Assembly: GCF_947179165.1 (NCBI RefSeq)
Contig: NC_077238.1
Span: forward strand, 59,973,257-60,037,256
Direction of reading: 5' to 3'
Origin: Solanum dulcamara
Lineage: Eukaryota; Streptophyta; Magnoliopsida; Solanales; Solanaceae
DNA length: 64,000 nt
Part shown: positions 36,484 to 48,830 of the stretch, piece by piece
Layout: every line of letters begins with the position of its first letter
How positions within the stretch are numbered: position 1 is the first letter of the stretch
Notes under the pieces: model-generated
Told to the model about the DNA's origin: nothing
The model's input: only the letters and a program-made list of their open reading frames with translations
Databases searched by the model: none
Program-made: the position numbers and the translations under genes

Positions 36484-38760
36484 ATGACACTTTCTCTCAG
36501 CATGTCCTCCAAAGTCTGAATAGTGCACTCTGCTTGGACATCAGTTTTAGGATGGAATGCGGTGCTAAGGTTCACTCTCGAACCCAACCTTTTTTGAAGG
36601 ACTTCTAAAACTAAACAGTGAACTAGGCTCCTTTATCTGAGATGATAGACATAGGGACTCCATGAAGTCTGAAAATCTCTCGAATATATAGTCGGGCATA
36701 GTCATCTGCGGTGTCAGTAGTCTTAACAGGTAAGAAGTGGGATGATTTGGTCATCCTATCCACAATCACTATAATCGAATCATGTTATCTGCGAGACCTT
36801 GGTAAGCCTGTAACGAAGTCCATATCAATCATCCCCTACTTCTATTCTTCAATTTCTATATTCTGAGCTACACCATATGGCCTTTGGTGCTCAACCTTGA
36901 CATGTTGGCAATTTGGACATTTGGAGACATAATCTGCAATATCACTCTTTATACCATTCCACCAGTAGACTTCCCTAAAATCGTGATGCATCTTAGTAGA
37001 CCTTGGATGGATAGAATACCTGGAGCTATGAGCCTCTGCCATGATCCTATCTTGGATACCATCAACACTCGAAACACACAATCTGCTTTGGTACCTCAAC
37101 ACACTATCTTCCCCTTTGGCGAAGACCATTACATTCTGTTTATATACACCTTCTTTTAACTGAAGTAAAATAAGATCTTGATCTTATTTTTCCTTCACCT
37201 CCCCTACAAGAGATGACGTAGATCCATTCGGAACCTTGACTCCATCTTTACTAGAGTCAATAAGTTGGACTCCTAATCACGCAAGTCTATGCACTCCCTT
37301 TACCATATCCTTCTTTTCCTCTTTCACATTGGTTGTACTCCCCATGGATAACCTGCGCAGAGCATCGACAATTATGTTTTTTTTACCTGGGTGGTACAGA
37401 ATGCTCATGTCATAATCCTTGAGCAACTCTAGCCATCTCCTCTTCCTCAAGTTCAGCTTCTTCTAACTAAATACATAATGCAAGCTATTATGGTTCGTGA
37501 ATACATCCACATGTACACCATAAAGATAGTGACACCGATCTTTAGAGAAAATACCACAGCTGCCAACACAAGGTCATGAGTGGGGTAGTTCCTCTCATGA
37601 GTCTTAAGCTGTCTGGAGTCATAGGCAATGATCTTCCGTTTCTGAATCAACTCACATCCCAATGCAACTTTGGAAACATCATAATAGATTATAAAACCAT
37701 CCATTCCCTCGAGTAGAGAGAACACTGGAGAAGTAGTCAATCTAGCTTTCAACTCTTGAAGGATTTTTTTCAATCATTAGACCATTGAAACTTAGCCTTT
37801 TTCTGAGTCATATTAGTCAATGGTGAGGATATAGATGAAAATCCCCCAACAAACCTCCTGTAGTAACCATCCAAACTCAAGAAATTCCTTATGTCAGTTG
37901 GAGATGTGGGTCTGGGTCAGTTCTTAACTGCCTTAATCTTTTGAGTATCAACTCGAATACTATCACCAGATATAATATGGCCTAGGAATGCTACAAACGA
38001 AAGCCAAAACTCACACTTTGAAAACTTCACATACAACTCCCTCTCCTTGAGAATTTGAAGGACAGTCCTAAGGTGGTTAGCATGCTCACCCTTACTTCCA
38101 AAGTAGACCAAAATATTGTCGATGAAAACAATCACAAACACATCCAGGTATGGATTGAATACCTGATTCATGAGGAAAACTGCAGGAGCATTAGTCAATC
38201 CAAAGGACATAACAAGAAACTCAAAATGATCACAACGGGTTCGAAAATCCATCTTCGAGATGTCACATTCTCTCACTTTCAATTGATGATCGAATGATCT
38301 GAGGTCTATCTTAAAGAAACATGTGGCACCCTGAAGTCAGTCAAACAAATCATCTATTCTGGGGAGAAGATACTTATTCTTTATGTTGAATTTATTAAGC
38401 TAATGGTAGTTAATACATATATTCAAAACCATCCTTCTTTCGCACAATAGGACATAAGCGCCCCATGGTGAGACACTAGACCTAATAAATCCTTTATCTT
38501 GGAGATCTTTCAAATGCTCCTTCAACTCTTTTAACTCAGCTAGAGTCATTCTATAAGGTGGAATAGAGAGAGGCTGTATATTAGAAAGAACATCAATCCT
38601 GAAGTCGATCTCCCTATTAGGAGGGACTCCGGGTAGATCCTTAGGAAAGACTTCAGGAAACTCATTCACAACTGGAAATGACTCAAGAGATGGAGCCTCA
38701 TCATTAACGTTTTTAACTCAGACTATATCATAGATATTTCCCTTGGAGATAACTTTCTGG
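36484..38760 (-). pseudogene. RT, RNase H and integrase of the minus element
   Basis: RT begins at 38669 (NEFPEVFPKDLPGVPP) and continues at 38282-37917 with [17 protein letters not shown]. The catalytic box is altered to FIDNIL, so the second aspartate is lost. RNase H lies at 37773-37453, with [20 protein letters not shown]. The integrase zinc-finger region is at 37129-36842 (SSRYSIHPRSTKMHHD, CPNCQHVK), followed by pieces of the catalytic core. Stops and frameshifts separate the parts. The coding sequence stops at about 36484, within the TIQT-LEDML region of integrase. Confidence 0.8.
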
Positions 38761-38890
38761 CCTTAAGTTAGGAAATAAATTTACCCCTAGGCACTACAGA
38801 ACTCCCCTTCCACTCTAAGATAGGCTCATTTGGAAATTGAAACTTGAAAATCTGGGTTCTACAATCAACTGAGGCATAACAAGCATAAAG

Positions 38891-39133
38891 TCAGTCTATG
38901 CCAAGAATAACATCAAAACTTATCATATCTAACTCAACTAAGTCAACGATGGTATATCTGTGATAAATGGACATAGTATAATCTCTGTAGACTCTCTCAA
39001 CAAGGATGGACTCACCAACAGGAGTAGATACGCTGAAAGGCTCAAGAAGACACTCAGGAAGGATCTCAAACTTACTAGCCAAGTAAGGAGTCACAAAAGA
39101 TAACATCGAACCCGTATCGAGTAATGCATACAC
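38891..39133 (-). pseudogene. aspartic protease of the minus element
   Basis: The catalytic triad is intact (LLDTGSMLSFVTPYLA near the start), followed by the substrate-flap region and ELDMISFDVILGID at the end, matching the protease C-terminus of the chromovirus at 22.6 kb. The frame to gag is interrupted at about 39134 in an A-rich run. Upstream, 39180-39420 holds remnants of the nucleocapsid and linker with single cysteines but no complete CCHC box. Confidence 0.75.
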
Positions 39134-39492
39134 ATCAAAAAAAAAACTCGAATCATACTAGTAACAACATCGGGTCCATTCTCTTGGTCTTGGCGACTAA
39201 CCATAGCATATATATGGTTTGTTCCCCCTGCCTGCACCTGAAGATGCACCTCTCTGATTACCTCTATTCTGTGGTGTTGTAGAAGAAAACTGAGCTCTAC
39301 TACCTCCATCTCTCTATCTCTTTAAAGGACACTCATTCTAGAATTGACATGCCTGTCAATAGAAAGCATTGGTTCCCTCACGACACTCTCCCAAATAAAG
39401 AATCCCATATCTAGTACACGATGGCTTTCCTCTAAAACTTTGAGCCACACTTTCTTGGGATTGAGAACCCTGAGCTCAAAAGTTATGATGAC

Positions 39493-40430
39493 TCAGCGAC
39501 CACTGATTATACCTAGTATTGGTGTAAGTGCACTTGGTAATAAAGGCGCATAATTAGAAGACCTCATTTGAAAGGACTTGTTATCCTTCCCTCGCTTCTG
39601 CTCATTCTCATGTCCAACAAACTTAAGCCTTTTTTTTAAGTGCTCTTCTTGGTCCTTCTTCTTGTCATTCTCAATATATTGAGCATACACCATCAATCTA
39701 GAAAAATCTACGTGGGAAATCATTAGCATTGACTTATACTCTTTCTTTAAATGTTTGCCCAGACCAAAGACAAACTTCCTCATCTTGGACCTCATATTTT
39801 GAACCATCTTTGGAGCATATTTGGACAACTAAATGAACTTTAAGCTATACTCTTTCACAGTCATGCCCTCCTTCTTGAGATTCACAAACTCCTCAATCTT
39901 TTCTTCCCTCAACTCTTGAGAAAAGAAGGGATCAAGGAAGGCATCCTGGAATTCATCCCATATTGTAGGCTCAGAATCCTCACCACGACTCTCTTTCCAC
40001 TGGTTGTACCAAATATTTGCCATATCATTCAACTGAAAGGAAGCAAGTTCTAGACCCTCAATCTCATTTGCATGTATAATTTTCAAAATCTTCCACATTT
40101 CTTCGATGAAGTTCTGGGGGTTCTCTTCAACCTTAGAGCCCGTGAAGACTGGTGGGTTCATCCTCAAGAAATCTCAGATTTTTACCGAAGTTGATAACTC
40201 TAGAGAGCTAGAGCTAGGAGTTAGTAACTATGGTTGCCCATATAGGTAGTTACCAGTTGAGTGAGCATGTCAATAGGTCCTCTGAATTCCACCTATGAAG
40301 TAGGAGTGGGCTGAATAATAGGAATTTGGTGTTTCTCAGTAGACCTTTTATGTCAGCTTCTAGTTCTTGGTGGGGGAATCTCCTCTGTGCTGGCAGCGTT
40401 CCCCTAACTACTTATACGTTTAGGAGGCAT
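39493..40430 (-). pseudogene. gag of the minus element
   Basis: The likely start is the ATG at 40430-40428 (MPPKR, a common chromovirus gag opening), followed by a stop-ridden basic segment. The capsid part is at 40167-39829 (PPVFTGSKVEENPQNFIEEM, then WYNQWKE, then FLDPFFSQELREEKIEEFVN), and in the same frame after one TAG comes LSKYAPKMVQNMRSKMRKFV at 39828-39493. Both open pieces share one frame, so only a nonsense change divides them. Confidence 0.75.
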
Positions 40431-40639
40431 GATCTGTAATACATGAATTAGAAAAAGAGTTTTATAGAGTTAAAATCTACCGCATGAACTCATATTGTGA
40501 AAGAAATAAGACAATTTCCTAATGTCCTATATCCCTTTGATTAGAAGTGTGGTGCATAACACACGCATGAGAAAGACTCTACTAGAAATGACTTTATAGA
40601 TTCCTTAGGACTCTTGAACTCTGTTATCTGATAAAAGTT

Positions 40640-42772
40640 TATCACACCCTGACAGGGTACCCTAGGCCTGACCGGAACTCAGAAACTATCTTTGGTCTCC
40701 GAGAGAACTAATTGGTCTCATCACTCATCCATTTATCAGCGGAAGACTTACGTGTAAGCAAGAATACTTATGTGAGCTCTCCATCATCAACATTAAAGGA
40801 AAGAAATAATTCTTAGGAGAAGTAGTTTCAAAGGAAAATTACTCCAATTATATCATCAAATTCTGTCTACGAAGCCTCTAACACTATCTATGCCTATCTC
40901 AAAAGAAATATAATACTCAACAATAATGAAAGAATAAAGAGTTCCTCCTAATTCAAGAAGGACTCACCAAATAGCTAGATTGTAATAATCTTCAACGATG
41001 CGCTTGTTGAGGATCTTTAACACTTGTATCTGCATCATAAAACGATGCAAGTTGAATGATGTCAGTACATGGAAAGTTTGAATATGTAAAATGACAAGAA
41101 AGTAATGGCATATATCAAGATACTCCTCTCAAGAAGATTCAGTTCAGAACTCAATATCATCTCAATATCAACATGCAATGCAAGTTAAAAAAAATAATAA
41201 GCAATTCTTACTCAATTTGGAGTTTCTATAACCGAAAACCATCACTTATAAGCTAGTGATGATACAACGAAGCAATGTCGTAGCCACATCCATCTAATAC
41301 CTTGCTAGGGTAAAGAACATCATCATCTTATATCTAATCATCAAAGTTCTCTTTTTGGGAATTAAGTGGGATAGCCTCCATCCTACACTGCCTATGTAGT
41401 TCTAGAGTTTGAGTCAATTAAATTCTTACCTAATTCGATGCTCAATACTACTCTCAAAACATGTGCTCATATGAACTTCATCATCTAGTCTCATTGGACT
41501 TTAATTTAAAAAATCAAACTCATCTCAATGCATCATCATCGTCATTACCTCTTCATCAATCATTACACTTCAAAATATCATTTACATATCATCAAAATAT
41601 CTTGCTCAAAACATCATTTTACCCAAAGAATCAAATTTATTTAAACTCAATGCTTTTGCTCTTTCAAAACTCAATAAAATATATATATAGTATTAATTCA
41701 AATCTCTTTTTTGGTCAATGCATATTAAAAACCAACATATTTACTCAAAACACGCATAAAAATGATTAACATCAAATCACTTCGGGTTCATGAAAAAATA
41801 GCCACGAACAACAATTTCAATAATATGAGAGATAAAAATAATGATAATCTCAATTCATAAATATATCTAACTCAATAAAAGAAGAATTAACTCATTTAGA
41901 ATTCAAGAATTAGGGTAAAACTCAACTATAACTCAATTATGATGAATTTAATTATTGAGAACATGGAAGAACTCAATTCAATGCTATAAATAGCCTTACA
42001 TACCTGAAATTTGAAGATTTACTCAGAATTGAAGAACTCAATGAACACTCTTGAACCCTATCCTTTTCTCCTTGGTGAAGCATTTTGTGTACTACCCAAA
42101 GTATATGAATCACCGAAATAGTATTTCTACACTACTAAAAACTTAAAGTATATTTGAGAATGAGTAAAGAAGTGTATAGAGAGAAGAGTTGCTTGAAAAA
42201 GTTTAATGAACAAAATAAGAAAATATGGTGGGTATTTATAAATGTGAAGGAGGGACCCAATAATAAAATAAAATAATTACAAAGAATAATCTTGAAATTT
42301 TAATGGAGGATTATGATATCATGGGTGATGTCATGGGTCTAAATCCTCCATAGTTGGTGAGATAAATCTTCTTTTCATTAAATACCCTTTTTCAGAACTA
42401 CGTTTCAACAAGATAACTTCCTAATTAGGGTTTGGTATCTTCATATGAACTGTAGCTCTAAAAGTCTCCTTTCATGTTGTTATAGAATCAATTGAATTGG
42501 ATAATACTACAACGAGATATGATTTTTCTTCTACAAATATTTTATTTTATCACAACACTAAGTCTTGCAAAATTTAATTTATTTGACCTATTTAGCCTCC
42601 AATCTTAAGCTACGATCTTCACAAAAGTTGTAGAGAATGATGTCCGGGTTCTTCAGCAACTTAAATCACCTAATTTAGACCAATATATGAAGAGTTATGT
42701 CCACAATAAAGAAGCAATATCATTTTAATCGAGAATTGGAATACCACATATAACGTTTTAGAGGGTGTTACA
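40640..42772 (-). repeat. 5' LTR of the minus Tekay-type element
   Basis: On the minus strand it opens TGTAACACCCTCTAAAACG at 42772 and closes CAGGGTGTGATA at 40640 (CA changed to TA). It is followed by a degenerate primer-binding site (TTTTATCAGATAACAGAG). The closing part contains GGCCTAGGGTACCCTG, shared with the LTR ends at 600 and 16045. Length is 2,133 bp. The open frame at 41461-41769 is AT-rich and not taken as a gene. Confidence 0.8.
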
Positions 42773-43356
42773 GATTTGTACCCAAAAACCATCCAATACA
42801 TTAATGAATTAAAAGAGAAAAGACTAAAACACCCTTAAATCTTAATGAATAGACCCCTGGATGGAAGGCCTTCACGGATCGTCAAACATACCACGACCCG
42901 TGAAAAGGGTTGCGGTCTGGAGGTTGAAAACTGATATGAAGGATCACTTTCTAAGAGCTCATCGCAGCTTGTGAGGAGCTCCATGGGTCATGGAGTGCTT
43001 CATGAAGTTGGGATCTTTAGGGTTTTTGAGGACCGAGCTTCCACGGACCTTTCAACGATCCGTGGTACCGTCTACATTTCATAGACTCATCCGTAGTCTT
43101 CACTTGATTTTCCTCTGTTTCCTATTGATTCCACAAGACACCTTCACAGGTTGTGGTTCCTTTCACGGTCTGTAGAAAGCCCTGTAAACCTTCCTTTCTA
43201 TCTCTTCATTTCCCATTACTCCACCATGGAGCCGTTCCGCGGCCCGTGGTATGTTATACGGCCCATGAAGGGCTCCGTGTGGTTTTCTGACTTTTCACAG
43301 GTTGTGGTTTTCTTTTTAACTTTGTTTTTTGACTTTTCAACTTTCGGGGTCTTACA
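42773..43356 (-). repeat. 3' LTR start of the second minus element, truncated
   Basis: It opens TGTAAGACCCCGAAAG on the minus strand at 43356, directly after a polypurine tract (plus-strand positions 43357-43369, minus reading AAAAGGGAGATAT). It is followed for 584 bases through GC-rich palindrome-like modules (CCACGGTCTGTGG type), then stops where TGTAACACCCTC of the other element begins. The rest of this LTR was not found on the far side. Confidence 0.8.
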
Positions 43357-43619
43357 ATATCTCCCTTTTAGGAATATATGTCCTCGAATGGGACTCAAAC
43401 TAGCATGAATGGAAAAGGAAGGAGACATAGTAGCCCAACATGAATGCAAAACATATTGAAAATGCATAAAACATGGAATATTCAATTCCAAGCTCAAACA
43501 GACTTAAAAAAATTGTTTCATGAATATGAATGCATATGAAAACATGAGAATGACTAAAACACATAGATTTTATAGAGTGAATCATGAAGGAACTCAATAC
43601 CTCAACTAGGAATGGAAGG

Positions 43620-46440
43620 AAAGAGATAAGGATATTGTGACATCAAATAAGCTTCAGCTTCCCATGTAGCATTCTCAACATCTTGGTTCCTCCATAACAC
43701 CTTCACGGATGCTATTTCCTCATTCCTCAATCTTCTAACTTGTTGGTCTAGAATCTCAACCAAAACTCCTCATAGGATAAACTCTCATTCATACCAATGT
43801 TGTCTAAAGGCATAATAGAACTAGGATCACTCACACACTTCCTCAATAGGGACATATGAAACACCGGATGTACCAATGCCAACTCAGAAGGAAAATCCAA
43901 CTTATATGCTACCTTGTCAATCCACCTAAAAAGTTTGGTATGTGCCTACATAGCGGGGACTAAGATTCCCCTTATTGCCAAAATGCATCACACCCTTCAA
44001 GAGTGATATTTTCAAGTATACCCAATCATTGACCTCAAATTCAAGTCCCCTTCTCCTTACATCCGAATAGGACTTTTGTTTACTCTGGGCAGTCTTCAAT
44101 CTTTCTCTAATCAATCTAACCTTTTTCATAGTCATATTCACTAATTCAAACCCGATTAAGTCTACTTCACCCACTTCAAACCAAGCAATAGGAGAACTAT
44201 ACCTCCTACCATATAAGGCCTCAAATAGAGCCATCTGAATGCTAGAATGATAGTTATTGTTATAAGCAAACTTGATCAACGACAAATGGTCATCTAAATT
44301 TCCCTTAAATTCAATGACACAAGCTCTCGACATGTCTTCCAAGGTTTGAATAGTGCGCTCAACTTGACCATTAGTTTGAGGGTGAAAAGTTGTGCTAAGC
44401 ATAAGTTGATACCAAGGACTTTTAGAAAGACTTCCAAAATTGAGATATGAATTAGGTACCTCAGTCTAAATGATAGATAATAAAACACCATGAACCTTAA
44501 TTAACTTAAAATATAAAGTCTAGCATAATCTTCGGCTGATTAATAAGTCTTAATGGAAAGAAAATGCCCCGACTTAGTCATTTTGTCAACCACCACCCAA
44601 ATCGCATTATGTTGCCTACGGATACGAGGCAAACCTGTAATAAATTCCATATTCAAATCTTTCCACTTACAAGTGGGAATCTCAATATCTTGAGCTAAAC
44701 CTCCTAGTTTCTGATGCTCAACCTTCACTTATTGACAATTAGGACATTTGACCACAAACTCCGCAATATCCTTCTTCATGCCATTGCACCAATACCCTCC
44801 CTCAAATCTCTACTACATCTTTATGTAACCTAGATGAATAGAATACCTCAAACTATAAGTTTCAGACAATATTATTTCTCTTAGACCATCAACATTAGGA
44901 ACACACAAATGGCCTTTATATCTCAGCACACCATCTCTCCCTTGGGAGAAAGCCTAAATGGCTTTTTTGGAAACTGTTTTCTTCAACTTAACTAAACTAG
45001 GATCATTATCTTATTTTTCCTTAACATCTGCCACAAGAGATGATTCGGAATCATTTTGCACAACTACACCACCATCTACTAAATCAACCAAGCAAACACC
45101 CAAACGAGCTAGTCTATGAACATCACAAATAAATCCTTTTTTCATCTTCAACATGGGCAACACTATTCATGGACAGTCTACTAAGAGAATCAACAACCAC
45201 ATTCTCCTTACCCGGATGGTACAACAAACTCATATCATACTCCTTTAACAACTCAAGCCATTTTCTTTGCTGAAGCTTCAAATCTTTTTGTTTGAACACA
45301 TATTCCAAACTCTTTTGGTCAGTGAACACATCCACATGGACACCATATTGATAGTGTCTCTAAATCTTCAAAGCACACACAACCACCACTAACTCCAAGT
45401 CAGAAGCCAGATAGTTCTTTTCATCCACCTTAAGATGCATAGAAGCATAGGTTATCACCTTACCATTTTCCATCAATATACAACCAAGACCAACCCTTGA
45501 AGCATCATAATAAACAACAAGTGGATCCTTTTGGTAAAGTCAACATCGGTGCAGAAGTAAGACTATCTTTCAACTCTTGGAAGCTCTTCTCACATGCCTT
45601 GGACCATTGGAATTTCACCTTTTTTTGAGTCAAAGTAATCAAGAGAGATGCAATGGAAGAGAAAACTTCCACAAACCATCTATAATAACTGGCCAAACCT
45701 TAGAAACTTCGAATATCGAAACGAGACAAAAGTCTAGGCCATTTCTTAACCATTTCGATTTTCTTAGGATCCACCATAATACCTTCACCGGAGACAATAT
45801 GGCCATGGAAAGAAATTGACCTCAACAAAACCACACACTTGCTACATTTAGCAAGTAACTGACGGTCCTTGAGGACTTGCAACATAATTCTTAAATAATC
45901 GGCATGCTTCTCCTCACTTCGATAATGAACCAAAATATCATCAATGAACACAATAACAAACATATCCAAATATTATTTGAACATCCTGTTCATCAAATCT
46001 ATAAAAGATGCAGGAGCATTTGTTAGTCCAAAAGACAACCAAAAATTCATAGTGACCATATCTAGTTCTAAAAGCAATCTTTGGAATGTCACATTCCCTT
46101 ACTCGAAGTTGATGATAACCTGATCAAACATCAATCTTTGGAAAGTAACTTGCTCCTTGAAGTTGATCGACCAAGTCATCAATTGTTGGAAGGTGATACG
46201 TATTCTTAATTGTGACCTTGTTCAATTGTTGATATTCAATGCACATCCGAAGAGAACCATCCTTCTTTCTAACAAAGAGAACCAGAGCACCCCATAGAGA
46301 GATATTCGACCTAATAAAACCCTTATCCAACAAATTCTTCAACTGATCCTTTAACTCTTTCAATTTTTCAAGGCCATTCGGTAAGAAGGAATAGAGATAT
46401 GTTGGGTATCGAGGAGAAAATCGATACAAAAAAATATTTC
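43620..46440 (-). pseudogene. RT, RNase H, integrase and chromodomain of the second minus element
   Basis: RT is at 46429-45700 ([20 protein letters not shown]; catalytic box FIDDIL intact), with a frame change between 46124 and 45969. RNase H spans 45696-45123 (FQWSKACEKSFQELKDSLTS; YHPGKENVVVDSLSRL). Integrase spans about 44950-43926, including EIPTCKWKDLNMEF near 44690 and TNGQVERTIQTLEDM at 44380. The chromodomain is at about 43790-43620 (VKVLWRNQDVENATWEAE), confirming a chromovirus. Integrase would insert the cDNA, and the chromodomain would steer it to heterochromatin. Several stops and frame changes make it non-functional. Confidence 0.85.
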
Positions 46441-46755
46441 CCTTTTGGGAGGAATACCTAGGAGGTTCTTAGGGAAAATTTTCAAAAACTCATAAACAAC
46501 CAAAACTGATTCAAGAGTAGGAGCTTTGGAATTCATATACCTAACCTAGACAAGATGATAAATGTAACCTTTGAAAATCATTTTCCGAACTTTGCGGTAC
46601 GAGATGAATTGACATTTAAACATGAAATTACTACCTTTCCATTCTAAGACTAGCTCATTAGGAAATAGAAACTTAACCATAACAGGCATGAAGCAAATCC
46701 ATATTGAGAATAATATCAAAATCGGTCATATAAAGCTCTAAAAGATTAACTGAGG

Positions 46756-47187
46756 TTATTTATGAAAAAGTGAAACTATGCAATTTCTATAAACTCTTTT
46801 AGCAACAAGTGAATCACCAACAGGAGAATAGATCGAAAAAGGCTCTAACAAGATTTCGGGACTAACAATGAATTTTATAGTAAGATAGGGAGTAACAAAT
46901 GACAGAGTAGAACTCGGATCTAATGATGCATAAACATCAAAATCAAAAACTTTCAACATACTAGTCATAACATCGGGTGAATCCTCTAACTCCCAAAGTA
47001 GGACCTTGTTGATCTGATAGGCCCGTGGTAGTCTAAGTTTGATTCTGGGCTTGAGGTCGACCACCACTCCTATAATCCTTAGCCTGATGAACCAGCCTAC
47101 AACGTCTTTAACATACATTCGATCCAACCAAGAATTCTCCTCTATGGTTTCTTCCACACTTCTTGCATGGAGGGATGTCTTGACCAC
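46756..47187 (-). pseudogene. protease region of the second minus element, catalytic triad changed
   Basis: The fold is recognisable (LSFVTPYLTIKF, then EPFSIYSPVGDS), but the expected DTGS reads DPSS, removing the catalytic Thr-Gly pair. The sequence upstream to 47187 is the linker after nucleocapsid. A frame break after 46756 separates it from the end of protease at about 46700-46750. Confidence 0.7.
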
Positions 47188-47287
47188 TCAAAGCTCCTTC
47201 TTGAACCTTAGGGTTAGACACCCTATCTTTATCAAAATTTGGAGCCGGAGTATTTGAAAGATTTTTGTTGGAGTACCTTTTACGAAA

Positions 47288-47881
47288 CTAAGAACGACCA
47301 CCATTTCTGGACTTTCCATAAGAGTATATACCACAATCAGTTTGAGCCCTCTTGGACTCTCTTCTAGACCTTTCCTTCAACTTCTCCTCTTCTATTTGTT
47401 TAGCATATCTCATAAGCCTCAAAATGTCCATCTTCTTGATTAGCATATCGATTCTACATTCTTTGACCACCATGTTGGACATACAAGACACAAACTTTCT
47501 TATACGATCCCTTGGATAAGCAAACATAAAAGGAGCATATTTGGACAATTTAGTGAACTTAAGATCATACTCCCTCACACTCATATTACCTTGTCGCAAG
47601 TTGATGAACTCTTGAATCTTAGCTTTCGTCAACTCCAAAGGAAAGAAATTGTCAAGTAAAGCACCCATGAACTCTTCCAAATTAATGGGACCATCATCTC
47701 TACCTCTTTCACTCTTTTATTGATCAAACAACACTTGTGCAACTCCCTTAAGTTGATATACCGCCAAGTCCATCTTTTCCACCCAACTAATGCCCATGAT
47801 CTCAACAATCTTGACAATAATATCAATGAACTATTGTGGATTCTCATCAACCTTAGGATCATGAAACTCGAGAGGATTCAT
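47288..47881 (-). pseudogene. gag of the second minus element
   Basis: A start codon lies at 47881-47879 (MNPLEF). The capsid segment contains KVDENPQ, a stop, then in a second open piece (47680-47288) NLEEFMGALLDNFFPLELTK, QGNMSVREYDLKFTKLSKYA and a basic tail. This is the ordinary chromovirus capsid layout. The nucleocapsid knuckle region (47150-47260) keeps some cysteines but not a complete CCHC motif. Confidence 0.75.
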
Positions 47882-48296
47882 TACAGTAAGTCACGAACTC
47901 GACTAGCCATTGTACCCACATTTGGTTTCACGAGATCACTACCTCTCTGTTTGCTTGAGCCGCCATGTCTTGTGTAAGAACTTAAAAAGTGGCTCAAAAC
48001 TCCGCATGAGAGAGTTGCTCGTTCAAAGGGTCATTTGGAGATTGTTGCTCCTCCTCAACATTCCATTAGATGGGGATTCTCTGTGGAGGCATATTTCTAT
48101 AATCAAAAAGACAAAGCGTAAGAGGGAGAAGCTTTAGAGTTCATCTCTATCGAACGACATAAGAGTGGAAAGAAGTGAAGTGTTTTCTAAAACTCCTCAT
48201 AGCCTCCTATTTATAGATGTGGCATGTTTCACAGTGATGAACTAGAATCTACTTGACTCGGCATGTTAGACTCCCTCAAAAACTTTAGTACTTATG

Positions 48297-48308
48297 CTGT
48301 GATACCAA
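48297..48308 (-). promoter_or_regulatory. primer-binding site of the second minus element
   Basis: On the minus strand TGGTATCACAGC follows the LTR end (GATCGTGACA) by 3 bases. It differs from the initiator tRNA-Met complement TGGTATCAGAGC at one position. Confidence 0.8.
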
Positions 48309-48311
48309 ATT

Positions 48312-48830
48312 TGTCACGATCCAAGGTAGGCCCTAGGTGTGACACAGAGATTAGAATATCGAAGAACTCCAACAAGGCCTCTTAGCATATCATTCATGAG
48401 GAAAATATCTCAATAAAACTAAAGCATAGATGCAAAAGTAAAGTTATAACATGAATATCTCAATAAAATGAGAAAGAAACTCCTAAGGAACATGACGACA
48501 GACTCCATGAACATCTAACATGGCTCTACTAATCTAAATAGGAGCATAAGACAAGCTCTTAGCTCATCCATATACATGGAAATAAAAGTCATAGGGGCAT
48601 AAGGAAAGATATAAATTGTCTCGTCCTCGAAACATAAGGACTCACAAATAATGAAGGTAATACTCAAACTCTAGCCACGAGTGGGAGGTGCGCGATCATC
48701 GAACCCTACAATATGATACAATATAGACAGGAGTATGCGTTAGTACATGGAATGTAATAAGTATGTAAGATGTATGCATTAACAATAATAATAGGACAAA
48801 AACAATATGAACATGGGATGCATGATCAAT
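48312..48830 (-). repeat. 5' LTR remnant of the second minus element
   Basis: It closes with GATCGTGACA at 48312 and matches 1368-1880 block by block (GCCTCTTAGCATAT, TAGCCACGAGTG, AGTATGCGTTAGTAC). The similarity fades at about 48830, so most of this LTR is missing. Confidence 0.7.

Larger units (their letters stand above)
36484..42772 (-). mobile_element. Tekay-type gypsy element, minus strand, missing its 3' end
   Basis: Reading on the minus strand: 5' LTR (42772-40640), gag (40430-39493), protease (39133-38891), RT, RNase H and integrase, ending abruptly inside integrase at 36484. There is no C-terminal integrase, chromodomain, polypurine tract or 3' LTR. Its outer LTR end abuts the truncated 3' LTR of the next element, so it probably inserted there and later lost its left side in a rearrangement. 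All coding parts are broken. Confidence 0.8.
42773..48830 (-). mobile_element. second minus-strand Tekay-type chromovirus, both LTRs truncated
   Basis: Minus-strand order: 5' LTR remnant (48830-48312), tRNA-Met primer-binding site, gag, protease, RT, RNase H, integrase, chromodomain, polypurine tract, then a 3' LTR start at 43356 that is cut at 42773 by the neighbouring element. Both LTR pieces match the solo LTR at 1368-4694, so they belong to one family. The internal region is about 4.9 kb. Coding frames contain many stops. Confidence 0.85.
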
